Source: Prostheceraeus crozeri (taxonomy: Eukaryota > Platyhelminthes > Polycladida > Euryleptidae). From it: a stretch of 64,000 nt of DNA. Shown here piece after piece: positions 10,111-19,628 of the stretch (positions are counted from its first letter, which is position 1; every line of letters begins with the position of its first letter). Location: contig CAJQUW010001859.1 in NCBI GenBank assembly GCA_907163375.1, forward strand, positions 310,001 through 374,000, in the 5' to 3' direction. A program made the position numbers and the translations under genes. The notes beneath the pieces are model-generated. The model saw only the letters and a list, made by a program, of their open reading frames with translations, was not told the DNA's origin and did not search any database.

Positions 10111-11150
10111 GGAAAAATATTGATAACTATACTCAGCAACCGGAGAAAAATATAATAAAATTGAAATTGAAAACACGACTTTTACTGATAAGCATAAGCG
10201 CTTTCTTTTCTTCAGATGCTTTATAAGTAATGAGATTCAGATAACATGCTATTTACAAAATTTGAAATATACATCATAAAGTTAGTCATTAGAAATAACA
10301 TGGAAATTTGGAACACATCTTCAAAGTGATAGGATTATGTACAGCATAGATATCTGTTGACGGCAAGATAATTCGGTCGAATTGAGTGATGGATCAAAGG
10401 ATTCAATGAAATATCTTTCTTTGTTTTTTCTTTCTACATCACAATCAGGAAACATCTTATAAAAAGGGAAAATAGAGAAAGATTTTCGTCCACATACATC
10501 TAAATGTTCACTTACACTTATCTGTCTGTAATTAGGGTTGTTTATCTGTTGTTTGTGAATTCTTGCTCTGCACCTTATTGTATTTTTAGTCTCGCCAATG
10601 TAATATTGGTTGCATCCGTGGCATGTAATTACGTAGATAACATTTTGTTGTTACATGTCTTATTGTAAAAATCTTTCCATTGAAATTATGCATAGATCCT
10701 TCCCTTAAATAATTACAATTTTCACATCTAGGATCTTCACATTTCTTTACAGAATATATTTTGTTTGTTGTTAGTTTAGAACTGCATAAAATTCTCTTGA
10801 GACTTTTTGGTTGTCGTTTACTTATAATGAATTTTGAGTTTTGGAATATGTTTTAGTTCGTTCATCTTCTGTTAGCATTGAATTCAAAGAATGGATTGTT
10901 GGGGAAATATTTGGATTTTTTGGATTATTTGTCGACAAAAGGAATAAGAGATTGATTGTCATTGTTGGCATTTAAATTTTGTTGCTCAGTTAAGAGTTGA
11001 GATCGATCAAATTGTAAGGCCTTGTCAATTCCATTTAATATTAATTTTTTGGGATACTTTTGTTTAGTTAAAAAAGAGTTCAATTCTTGAAGTCGCTCAT
11101 GCCTTACTTGTGGATCGCTAACAATTACACAAATGCGACGATCTTTTTCG
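10106..11150 (-). pseudogene. PLE-3: linker and GIY-YIG endonuclease, 5'-truncated (fossil)
   Basis: Read on the minus strand, RRICVIVSDPQVRHERLQEL and YPKKLILNGI lead into LIPFV and then SKRQPKSLKRIL. A KKCEDPRCENCNYLREGSM cysteine segment follows, and then the endonuclease: NVIYVITCHGCNQYYIGETK, IRCRARIHKQQINNPNY, SVSEHLDVC, and a tail with ERYFIESFDPSLNS ending near 10330. The polymerase domain is missing. A few breaks shift the frame. CTGAAGA at 10215-10209, in the 3' flank, recalls the ribozyme-like core of PLE ends. The truncated 5' side touches PLE-4, which points the other way. Confidence 0.82.
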
Positions 11151-11154
11151 TAGT

Positions 11155-11400
11155 AGACTGACTGTTCATAGACAGCAAATCAATAATAAGCAATATAGAA
11201 TCCTTAGTGTTAGTGCTCATATTCCCATGTGTTGTAGAAATCTTCCGATGCCTTTTGAAGCTGCGCCAATATATCAACTGCATCCATCTACGAATCGTTT
11301 GGACAGAGACAAAAAAGAGCAGTATTTTATTTCTATGCTTAAACCTAGTTTGAATGCTGCTTCATAGATTTTGTATGTATTTTAGTTTATTTAGTTTTAA
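11155..11400 (+). pseudogene. PLE-4: carboxy-terminal half of a GIY-YIG endonuclease (fossil)
   Basis: The plus strand begins mid-domain with RLTVHRQQINNKQYRILSVS, continues with HIPMCCRNLPMPFEAAPIYQ and ends with RDKKEQYFISMLKPSLNAAS and a stop at about 11367. This is the final 70 residues of a PLE protein. It lies back-to-back with PLE-3 at about 11150 and just before PLE-5 in the same orientation. Confidence 0.8.
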
Positions 11401-11423
11401 ATCAATCATTCCCATGAGTAGCC

Positions 11424-12208
11424 TTGCATGTCCATAACAAGAATAATCCGAAAACTTTCAATGATTTAATTCAACCAATATCCAATTATTTAAGATTGAA
11501 CGACTCATTCAAGAACTGTACAATAAAAGCCTCATATAAGCAACCAAAATCATTGATTTCTTTGTTGAACAACAACAATCGGAAAACGATTAATGGAATA
11601 ACTAAATGTGATAATAAACTATGCGAAACATGTAAAACCATGATAGCATGAAGAACGATTCATTTTAGAAAATGCTGGAAAAACTTTTGACATAAGAAAT
11701 AACTTCAATTGTAAATCATCAAATATTATCTATAAATTGGAATGTTCATGCGGACAGTATTACATCGGTCAAATGGGCGACACATTTAATCACAGAATGA
11801 CATTGCACCGCCAACATATCGCCAATCAACATTATGCCGTGTTAAAAGTCAGTAAACACATAAGTGACTGTGAAGGAAAATTCAAGTCGGCCCCCTTCTA
11901 TCAACTACCGCCTACAGCAACCAAGATTGAGCGAGAACATAAAGAAGCTATGTTCATCAATTTATTTCGGCCTTCTTTGAATAGTAATTGTTGAGTACTT
12001 TCATTTTAGATATCTCAATGATTTTCATAGATCTATCTTTATAGTTTGTAAATGATTCTATGTAACATACTTGTTTCATTCTATGCAGTGCCTTGAAAAG
12101 CGAGACAACTCGTGAAATCGATCGGCAGCATGATTAAACTCAGTTTGAGGTACCCTTCTAGTTTTTATTTTTCTATACAATAACCTTTACCATTTATACC
12201 ATTTTACT
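11424..12208 (+). pseudogene. PLE-5: linker, GIY-YIG endonuclease and 3' flank (fossil)
   Basis: It encodes NPKTFNDLIQPISNYLRLND, ASYKQPKSLISLL and a CDNKLCETC cysteine segment. After about one frame break come IIYKLECSCGQYYIGQM, RMTLHRQHIANQHY, LKVSKHISDC and EREHKEAMFINLFRPSLNSN, with a stop at 11992-11994. This is a near-complete endonuclease without the polymerase. About 210 bases of untranslated sequence follow, ending at a short (TA)n run at 12209-12221. Confidence 0.83.
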
Positions 12209-12284
12209 TATATATATATATTGACAATGAGGTTTTTCCAACTTAAGTATTCAAAGTGCTAAATGCCTAAAAAAACAGAGCGTT

Positions 12285-12773
12285 ATATAGTAAATAAGCA
12301 AGCGGAGTTGGATTACTGATTTATTGCCATAACTGCAAGTTTCACGGAGATGCAAATATTACCGATCGTCAGACAGCAATAAAAGGGAAGAATCTCAATA
12401 TTAAAAATCAAGGCTATACATATACATTTGAATTCAAATATGCATATGGACATGCATTGAGTATGAGACTATGGTCAAATGTTGGATAAAAGAAATTTTC
12501 TACGATGTCTACATTGTGATATCATTTCACTCTTTTTGTTAATCAGATATTCAGATTTAGATGTTATAATATAAAATTTCTCTGTCAAACATAAATTGCA
12601 GAATCTGCTGCCACAAGGATATGGTCTAGTATGTTGCACTATACTCCATCTGATGTCAAAGTTTTTGTTTTTATTTCTAAGAGACCATAAATACTTTGAT
12701 AATGATGTTTCGTTCATGTATTTTTGTTGTTATCAACCATTATCAAAGTAGCTCCGCTTGCTTATTTACTATA
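12285..12773. repeat. Short inverted repeat bracketing PLE-6
   Basis: TATAGTAAATAAGCAAGCGG followed by AGTT at 12285-12308 is repeated in reverse complement at about 12747-12773. Together with the 92-base direct repeats this resembles the pseudo-LTR architecture of PLEs, where partial tandem copies create terminal repeats with short inverted segments. Confidence 0.55.
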
Positions 12774-12871
12774 TATATAAATAAAAGGGAAGAATCTCAA
12801 TATTAAAAATCGAGGCTATACATATACATTTGAATTCAAATAGACATGTGGACATGCATTGAGTATGAGAC
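12381..12871. repeat. 92-base direct repeats (12381-12472 and 12780-12871), PLE pseudo-LTR candidate
   Basis: The two units start ATAAAAGGGAAGAATCTCAA and end GCATTGAGTATGAGAC. They differ at only about five positions by eye. They flank the PLE-6 carboxy-terminal piece. Near-identical flanking repeats imply a fairly recent partial tandem insertion compared with the degraded PLEs nearby. Confidence 0.65.
12475..12741 (-). pseudogene. PLE-6: carboxy-terminal part of a PLE protein of the PLE-7 type
   Basis: On the minus strand, SLSKYLWSLRNKNKNFDIRW, TRPYPCGSRFCNLCLTEKF and SEMISQCRHRRKFLL match the end of the 710-residue PLE-7 protein in order (ELSKEYWKLK, SKCDLCLYEKYF, SELVSKCRHRNKHLL). Only the last ~80 codons are present, so it is 5'-truncated. 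It is divergent from PLE-7, with a long (AT)n tract between them. Confidence 0.8.
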
Positions 12872-12889
12872 ATTATGATGATACTTATG

Positions 12890-12892
<3 letters not shown>

Positions 12893-12973
<81 letters not shown>
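12893..12973. repeat. (AT)40 microsatellite between PLE-6 and PLE-7
   Basis: This is a perfect 81-base dinucleotide run, the longest in the window. It sits between the end of the 92-base repeat and the 5' side of PLE-7. Confidence 0.95.
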
Positions 12974-12977
<4 letters not shown>

Positions 12978-13061
12978 GAGCACTTTCTTCGAATACGCTT
13001 CAAACCCTTGGTGAAATTGCTCCTACTCCGCGAAGGTTGAGCACTTTGAACAAATTCGATT

Positions 13062-15194
13062 ATGATGGAGAAATTTAACTTGGATTTTTCGAATAAGAAC
13101 ATTCTACTACCTACAGAGGAACAGTACAAGATGCAATTACTATCCAAAATTGAAACTTTTATAAAGCGATTAAGATGGAGAGCAATCAATTTCAGTGTGG
13201 AGGGAGAAAATGCCGTTCCCTACGATGATACAATTAATTATGGTCTCAGAAGTCCCAACTGCCCTCATCCTGTTAGAGAATTGGAAAATTTTGAAAACGA
13301 CTTATTTGATTTGGTGAATAAGATAAAGTTCCGAAAAGTTAACTGCGACTTTCAAAGTCATATGAGAAGTAAAATGCAAGAAATCAAAAAGTGTGATCAA
13401 CTGCTTGTTTCTGCTGACAAGACTTCAAATATTTACAAGGTTCCTCCTGAGGAATACAAGCAACTTCTTCATGGTTCTATAACAAAATCATATAAGAAGG
13501 CTCGTTTGAATATTCAAAATGATATCATAATGGAAGGGAAACGCATTGCTACCACCTTCAATGTTGCCAATAAAATGGAAGTTTATGGCGAAAACGAATG
13601 TTTCATTACCTTAAAGGATCACAAGGACAATTTCCCAAATAATCCTTCGACACGCTTGATAAATCCGTCGAAAAACGAAGTTGGTCGTATTAGCAAGCAT
13701 ATCTTGGTTGATATCAATTCAAAGTTGAGAGCTTCTACTGCTGTTTTACAATGGATGAATACGACTGACGTTATTTCATGGTTTAATGATTTGAAGTATA
13801 AACAATCGGGAAAATTCATGGTATTTGACATTAAAGATTTCTATCCATCTATAACTGAAAACTTACTCGATCAGTGCTTAAAGTTTGCGGCTGACTTTGT
13901 CAAAATCGATCATCAATCGCTGAATACTATCAAGCATGCTCGAAAATGGCTGTTATTTAATAATGGTGAGCCATGGGTAAAGAAAGAAAACGAAAAGTTC
14001 GATGTATCAATGGGATCTTATGACGGCGCAGAAATTTGTGAATTGGTCGGAATTTTCTTGTTGCATATATTATCCAAAGAATTCGATACAAATTCGGTTG
14101 GATTATATCGGGATGATGGTTTGGCCTACTTTAATAACATCACTGGACGCCAAGATGACATAATTAGAAAGAGGTTTCACGAAATCTTCAAGTATTATGG
14201 ACTCCACTTGGACATATCATGCAATCTCAAGATTGTGAATTACTTGGACATCACTTCAGACCTTAATGATGAAACGTACAAGCCTTTCCGGAAACCAGAA
14301 CAAGATGTTTTGTACATTAACGCCAAGTCCAATCATCCTCAGTGTATTATTAAGCAAATACTCACAAATGTAGAAAAGCGGTTATCTGAGTTATCATCAA
14401 ACGAGAGCACATTCAACGACTCAGCTGATTTTTATCAGAAAATGCTGCACAACAATGGTTACGCGCACAAGCTCACCTATCAGAGTACTGAAAATAAAAG
14501 TCAACAAGAGAAGAAAAATCGAAAAAGAGTGATTACATGGTTTAACCCTCCATATAGCAAGAGTGTTTCTACAAACATTGGTCGGATATTTCTTGCTCTA
14601 ATTGATAAGCACTTTCACAAAGACCACATGTACAGGAAGATATTCAACCGCAATACAATCAAATTGAGCTACAGCTGCATGCCAAACGTGAAGCAGATTA
14701 TTAATGGACATAACAAGAAAGTAATGGAAAAAGAAGGGAAATCAAATGATGATAAAATGTGTAACTGTCTTAAAAAAGAGCAATGCCCCCTGAGAAACGA
14801 ATGTCTCACAAAGAATATGGTGTATGAAGCAACAATCTCCTGCGACGACTCCAAATATGAAGACAGAAAATACATCGGGATATGTGAAGGAACTTTCAAA
14901 TTAAGATTTGCGAATCACAAAAAATCTTTCAATCATGAGAAATACAAAAGTGAAACTGAACTATCAAAAGAATATTGGAAATTAAAAGAAGGCAATAAAA
15001 ATCCTAAAGTAGTATGGTCAATAAGAAGGAGATGCAAGCCATTCAAGCCTGGTGTATCAAAATGTGATTTGTGTCTTTATGAAAAATATTTCATTCTGAC
15101 GGATCAGACTGGCAAATTATTAAACAGGAGAAGTGAACTGGTGTCAAAGTGTCGGCACAGAAACAAGCACTTGCTTGCTAACTTCAGACTGTGA
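13062..15194 (+). CDS. PLE-7: uninterrupted reverse transcriptase plus GIY-YIG endonuclease, 710 aa
   Basis: This open frame looks whole. The amino-terminal FIKRLRWRAINF segment (33-44) and KIKFRKVNCDF (87-97) precede SADKTSNIYKV (117-127), the family's DKx block. Polymerase motifs follow: FITLKDHKDNFPNNPSTRLI (181-200), FMVFDIKDFYPSIT (252-265, catalytic D256), MGSYDGAEICELVG (317-330) and GLYRDDGLAYF (347-357, catalytic D351 and D352). A CNCLKKEQCPLRNECL cysteine cluster (567-582) leads into a GIY-YIG domain (YEATIS, KYIGICEGTFKLRFANHKK) with a CDLC pair near 668 and CRHRNKHLL at the end. I place it with PLEs that carry the endonuclease at the carboxy terminus. It likely primes from a nick at or near (TA)n. 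The 5' side begins at the microsatellite and the 3' side carries a Tc1 insertion 79 bases downstream. Confidence 0.88.
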   Translation: MMEKFNLDFSNKNILLPTEEQYKMQLLSKIETFIKRLRWRAINFSVEGENAVPYDDTINYGLRSPNCPHPVRELENFENDLFDLVNKIKFRKVNCDFQSHMRSKMQEIKKCDQLLVSADKTSNIYKVPPEEYKQLLHGSITKSYKKARLNIQNDIIMEGKRIATTFNVANKMEVYGENECFITLKDHKDNFPNNPSTRLINPSKNEVGRISKHILVDINSKLRASTAVLQWMNTTDVISWFNDLKYKQSGKFMVFDIKDFYPSITENLLDQCLKFAADFVKIDHQSLNTIKHARKWLLFNNGEPWVKKENEKFDVSMGSYDGAEICELVGIFLLHILSKEFDTNSVGLYRDDGLAYFNNITGRQDDIIRKRFHEIFKYYGLHLDISCNLKIVNYLDITSDLNDETYKPFRKPEQDVLYINAKSNHPQCIIKQILTNVEKRLSELSSNESTFNDSADFYQKMLHNNGYAHKLTYQSTENKSQQEKKNRKRVITWFNPPYSKSVSTNIGRIFLALIDKHFHKDHMYRKIFNRNTIKLSYSCMPNVKQIINGHNKKVMEKEGKSNDDKMCNCLKKEQCPLRNECLTKNMVYEATISCDDSKYEDRKYIGICEGTFKLRFANHKKSFNHEKYKSETELSKEYWKLKEGNKNPKVVWSIRRRCKPFKPGVSKCDLCLYEKYFILTDQTGKLLNRRSELVSKCRHRNKHLLANFRL

Positions 15195-15246
15195 ATTTTA
15201 CGCCCCGCACACTTCTGACTACTATTTAGGCATAGAAAATTAGGCA

Positions 15247-15270
15247 TTCAGATAAACAGTTTATTTCTAT
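15247..15270 (+). repeat. 24-base sequence shared exactly with 55694-55717
   Basis: Both places read TTCAGATAAACAGTTTATTT followed by CTAT, in the same orientation, with no similarity beyond. The first lies just outside the left TA of the Tc1 element. It may be a remnant of a dispersed repeat. Confidence 0.6.
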
Positions 15271-15273
15271 TTA

Positions 15274-16929
15274 CAGATTGTTTCATAAAAAATGGATCAC
15301 CCCTAAACATCGCCTTAACTTAAACTTTGTCTAACTCCGCCAAACTTGAACGAATTTCTCTGAAATTTGGAAGATATGTCAGTTGTGTTTACTAATATCA
15401 TTGTTGGAAATTTCAAGCATGAATATTGAGTTGTTTTCCTGTTATAGATAAAAAAGTAGTAGATAATTTGATCTTCATTTAGCAATGTTACACAAAATTA
15501 TACCTCACTCTTATAAAATTACATTTGTTTCCTTTGTTATGTAATATGTTGTTATAGAAGCCAAAAGCTATCAAGCAAAACAAAAATAAAGAAAATCCGT
15601 CAATCAGAGCCAGTATAGCACCATTATTCATCAGCAATAATGCAACTGCTACATGTGATTAACTGGACTTCATGTTCCATAGCTTCCTGACTTCGTTGCG
15701 GTGGTGTTGGCAGCACTCCTGATTGCTTTCAGCTAGAAATCTATCTCTTACCGGTTGAAAACAATACAAAGCACAAATGAACAATAACGATATCGCATTC
15801 ACAAAAGGCAAAGTGTCAGCCTTGGTAGAACTAGGGTTTTCTTTGCGAGCTACAAGCAAGCGACTAAATGTCCCTTACACAAATGTGCATCGATGGCATA
15901 ATGATGATTTTCGACTCTGTCGTAAAGAGGGCTCTGGCCGTCCACGCAAAACATCCAAACGTAGAGACCGCCTAATTTTGAGATTTGTTAAAGTTGATCC
16001 AAGTCTCTCGTTAACTGAGATGGCTGCACTAGACTCGTCTATTTCTAAGTCCACTATTCGTAGAAGACTTATTGAGTCGAATTTCAAGAGCTGTAAGAGG
16101 CCCTCTCAGATCGAATTATCAGATCAGCATACAAAAAGACGTCTCAGATGGGCAATGAGTCATTGTCACTGGCGAAATCAATGGGATCGGGTTGTCTGGT
16201 CTGATGAGGCATCAGTCCGTCTGAAGGATAGTGATGGTCGATTGAGATTATGGATAAAATCTGATCAGAAAATTCCGAGACATTTACATCGTCCCCGGGT
16301 ACAAGGTGGTTCGACTCTACTGATTTGGGCTGGCATTTGGACCAATGGCCGCTCTGAACTTCACATACAGCAAGGAACCATGAATTCTGAACGCTATGTG
16401 AATGTTTTGCGAATGAACATTGGCCAAATGACAGATCAACTTGGTGATCCATCGACTTGGCTGTTTATGGATGATAATGCTACGTGTCACAGGAGTAGTA
16501 GAGTCAACTTATGCAAGTCTCAATTAGGGCTTAGGACATTATCTTGGCCAGCTCGTTCTCCTGATCTGAATCCCATAGAAAATGTATGGAGTATTCTAAA
16601 ACGTAACGTTCGTCGTTCACTGCTACCTACAGATGGCGTATCACAACTTACGTCACTGTTAAAAAGAGAGTGGAGAAAGTTAGATCAGTCAAAAATCAAC
16701 GATATCATCGAATCAATGCCTAGACGAATTGGTAATGTCATTGACAATAAGGGTACGGCCACAAAATATTAGCTTCTTAAGAACCGTTACTGTATCATAG
16801 CTTATCAGATTATATAAGGACATTTAAATATATTAGGGACATGAAATAACATGAAAAATGCTTTCTGTATCATACTTATGTTTTATTTAGTCAAATTTTA
16901 GGATGATCCACTTTTTATGAAACGGACTG
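15274..16929 (+). mobile_element. Tc1-type DNA transposon, complete
   Basis: Terminal inverted repeats of about 30 bases begin CAGATTGTTTCATAAAAAAT on the left and CAGTCCGTTTCATAAAAAGT on the right (read inward), both continuing with GGATCA. They are flanked by TA at 15272-15273 and 16930-16931, the target duplication. The element is 1,656 bp with an intact transposase and about 500 bases of 5' leader. It sits just downstream of PLE-7, perhaps inside its 3' flank. Confidence 0.92.
15777..16772 (+). CDS. Tc1-type transposase (DD34E)
   Basis: This uninterrupted 331-residue protein starts MNNNDIAFTKGKVSALVELG. Two helix-turn-helix segments (about 8-45 and 75-105) are joined by an AT-hook-like GSGRPRK (53-59). 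Catalytic residues are D143 (VVWSDEASV), D233 (FMDDNATCH) and E268 (SPDLNPIENVW), with 34 residues between the last two. In this family the enzyme binds the inverted repeats and integrates at TA. All key residues are present and the length is normal for Tc1 (about 340), so it may be functional. Confidence 0.93.
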   Translation: MNNNDIAFTKGKVSALVELGFSLRATSKRLNVPYTNVHRWHNDDFRLCRKEGSGRPRKTSKRRDRLILRFVKVDPSLSLTEMAALDSSISKSTIRRRLIESNFKSCKRPSQIELSDQHTKRRLRWAMSHCHWRNQWDRVVWSDEASVRLKDSDGRLRLWIKSDQKIPRHLHRPRVQGGSTLLIWAGIWTNGRSELHIQQGTMNSERYVNVLRMNIGQMTDQLGDPSTWLFMDDNATCHRSSRVNLCKSQLGLRTLSWPARSPDLNPIENVWSILKRNVRRSLLPTDGVSQLTSLLKREWRKLDQSKINDIIESMPRRIGNVIDNKGTATKY

Positions 16930-17055
16930 TATTTAGGCTATCTGTGATATTAACCAAAAGCTGTAGATTGCAATGTTCATTTGGCTGATGATTGTATGAC
17001 CACATACATTAAACTCCGAGTACCAATACAAGCTATTTTTCTCTGATTAAACAAA

Positions 17056-17059
<4 letters not shown>

Positions 17060-17095
<36 letters not shown>
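17060..17095. repeat. (TA)18 microsatellite
   Basis: This perfect run lies between the Tc1 element and the first hAT copy. Small AT palindromes follow at 17124-17139 and near 17190. Confidence 0.95.
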
Positions 17096-17099
<4 letters not shown>

Positions 17100-18088
17100 C
17101 TGAAATGAATTAATTTATTTCAAACTTATAAGTTTGAAAAATATTTTTAATGTTTTTAAAATATTAGTACCTGTATAAACGTTAAGATCATTATTTTATT
17201 AAAATAATAGATATAAAACTGACATACAAGCAAGCATGCCGGCACGTAAAAGGGGCAGCATGGGCAAGTATAAAAAAGGCATTTTGCATAATATGCACAC
17301 CTACATGTATATACAAGAAATTGGACTATTTTACACGCCTTTATTTATTTAAATTATATAACCATAGACCAGGAAGCACTTACTAGTTTCCCTGCCGCGC
17401 GAATCGCGCGGATTTCCATACTAGGCGTGGTGTAGAACGTTGTGGATCGAGCTTGATATCATTACATCGGAGCATGATAATCATCGCTTTGCAATAACAA
17501 TTAGCTGCGGTAGGAATAGTTCCGTAGTCCATAGGTTATTAGTCCATAGTATTGCATGTTCGCATCGGTATCGGCACCTTTATTTGTATCTAAAGTATGG
17601 GAACTTTTATTTGAAAATTTTGACTTTATATGTGATTTTTGAATTACTTTTCTTCTGCTTAAATGAATACGGAGTTCAAATGATCTTATATAGAGGTTTC
17701 TTTTAACAAATGCATAAACATAATGCCATGATTTAACAATATTATAAGTAGGTTCTATTCCGATGAAATAACGTGTGAAAATATGAGGCTTATAGAATAA
17801 GGAGAAGTTAAAAATATGACAATGTGATGCAACCGAAATCGAATCATATATTGTAGGTTCTATATACACTTTTACGTACAGTGACTTAAACTTGATATTC
17901 TTAATGTGTACTTAACTGTAAGGTTATTATTATTCACGACACCGGTATCCAGCTTTGATACGGAAAATATTCAAAAATAAAATATTTGATCAAATCATTA
18001 TGATCTATTTATGTACAAAATATCAAACAATATAATCTAAACCTCTGTGATAACTCTAATGATACAAACAAGAAAAACAAGAGCCAGA

Positions 18089-19034
18089 TCAGAAATGTCC
18101 AAAGTATGAGAGTCTCTTTTCATTGAATTTGATGAATTCATCAGCAACGGTGTGGATATTAACATCGTCCATGTAATCCTTATGCAATACTGCAAACAAG
18201 ATATTGTTAAGGTGGTTTGGTCCAGTCTTGGCTCTGGTCCATGTTTTCAGGCGTCGCATTGCGCTGAAACTTCTTTTCGCTGTCGCTGAGCTCATGGGTA
18301 CTGTGCAATAATATTTCAGCAAGTAGTGGGTAATTTTGCAAGCTTTTTTCGTCATTGGCATTGCGTTAAATATATCACAAATTGTTGATATCTTTGTAAC
18401 CGTCTTTATTCTTGGTTTGATCTGTTCATTTCTCATTTTGAGGAGGACTGGCAAACCCTTTAGTTCTTCTTCAATTTCTGCTTTGCGAGATTGTTGAAGC
18501 TTCATTACTCTGGACACAATTGGAAATATTTTGTCAAATGATTCCTTCTCGAGCTTGCCATTTACAGAGTCTATCAGGGCTATTTCAATATCTTCTAATA
18601 TTTTCAAATCATTTTGGGAGAATCTTCTCTGCATTGCTCCGTCGATCAAATTGATCAAATCAAAATATTTCTGGAAAAAGATTGGAACGTTGTATCCGGT
18701 GTATCAATATCAGGCAAGTCTGTCATTTCGGACAATATTTCTGGCAGTTTTCTTTTTCTCTTTTCCTTTCTCTCCATGATGCTATCTGTCATTTCGTCCC
18801 CTAATTCTGCTTGTAGCTTTTCTGCATGACTAGCTAGTATGCTAATCTTACTAGCCTCGTCATTGCAGCACATTTCTTTGAATCGTTGCTTCGCAAGGTT
18901 TTGAAGACGAAATTCGCTTCTTGAGCACTAACATCAGATCTTTGAGTAGTCCTGGAAATATTCTCCATTATACAGATCACGTCGTATGAGCACTTAATGC
19001 TAGCGATCAAAAAAGTGTCCCCCAATTGATTCAC
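18089..19034 (-). pseudogene. hAT transposase remnant, copy A (carboxy-terminal half, frame broken)
   Basis: Three consecutive frames on the minus strand together resemble the carboxy-terminal half of a ZMYM1-like hAT transposase: one with CSYDVICIMENISRTTQ and DVSAQEANFVF, one with LASHAEKLQAELGDEM, and a 189-residue frame (18658-18089). The last contains the hAT dimerisation domain at about 105-175, with THYLLKYYCTVPMSSATAKR, SFSAMRRLKTW and HLNNILFAVLHKD. The frame slips at a run of T near 18690 and again near 18870. The catalytic core and the zinc finger are absent. Copy B carries the same slips, so they predate the last move. Confidence 0.85.
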
Positions 19035-19079
19035 TATTCCTTTCGACTTTCGACTCCCAACTGTATGACATTACCTATT

Positions 19080-19620
19080 TTGTAAATGTGACCGCAGACT
19101 TGCCCACGCCTTGTGAAAAGTCAGCATTGTTTCTATTTGCCCATCCTCTATAAATTGCACAATGGCAAATTGCACCTGTCAAAATGCAAGACACAGTAGA
19201 ATAACTTGGCCGCCGCGCAAAAAGGCAACATAGAAACACGCGCCCACGTTGTACTCGTAAAAAAAGGCAACATATGTACATTAATAACTTATGCCGACCA
19301 TGTAAAAAGGCAAAATAGATCAATTTGCTCACCCTACAAAACGGCAATCATGTTGATCAACTTGCCCACTCTGTCAACCAAAAGGCGACACATATTAACT
19401 TGTCCATCCTGTCTAAAGGAAACATCCTAACTGAAGTCACTTACAGCGTACTTGAAAAAGGGCAATATACTAGCGTAATATAGGTAATTAAACATTTGCC
19501 CATCCCGTGAAAAGGCAATTTGCCCCTCCTGTAAAAAGGCAGCATTGCCCACCCTGCCCACCGCGTGAAAAGGGCAGCATGGGCTTTGCCCACCCTGCCC
19601 ACCCCGTGCCGGCATGCTTG
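19080..19620. repeat. Subterminal motif array of the hAT family, copy A (mirrored at 21783-22323)
   Basis: About 540 bases hold many spaced variants of GTAAAAAGGCA followed at irregular distance by TTGCCCACCCTG, densest near the terminus (19500-19620). The opposite end carries only one or two. Subterminal arrays of this kind bind transposase in known hAT elements, and the asymmetry is notable. Confidence 0.6.
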
Positions 19621-19628
19621 CATACAAG

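Larger units (their letters stand above)
17231..19620 (-). mobile_element. hAT transposon copy A (2,390 bp)
   Basis: Perfect 16-base terminal inverted repeats, CAAGCATGCCGGCACG, lie at both ends. The 8-base target duplication CATACAAG is at 17223-17230 and 19621-19628. The transposase remnant is on the minus strand. The whole element recurs, reversed, at 21783-24172 with the same length and only one base difference noticed. The segment next to the 19620 end carries an array of GGCA and GCCCACC motifs. Only the carboxy-terminal half of a transposase is present and its frame is broken, so the element is non-autonomous. Confidence 0.95.

Noticed and set aside
12836-13189. Minus-strand frame with long tyrosine-isoleucine runs
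   Set aside because: It is a translation of the (AT)n microsatellite.
17440-17869. Open frames of 88 and 122 codons in hAT copy A, mirrored at 23534-23963
   Set aside because: They lie on opposite strands of the same bases, have low-complexity composition and no match to hAT proteins. They repeat only because the element repeats.
18531-18829. Plus-strand frames over the hAT transposase remnant
   Set aside because: They are antisense to the recognised dimerisation domain region and its upstream frames.
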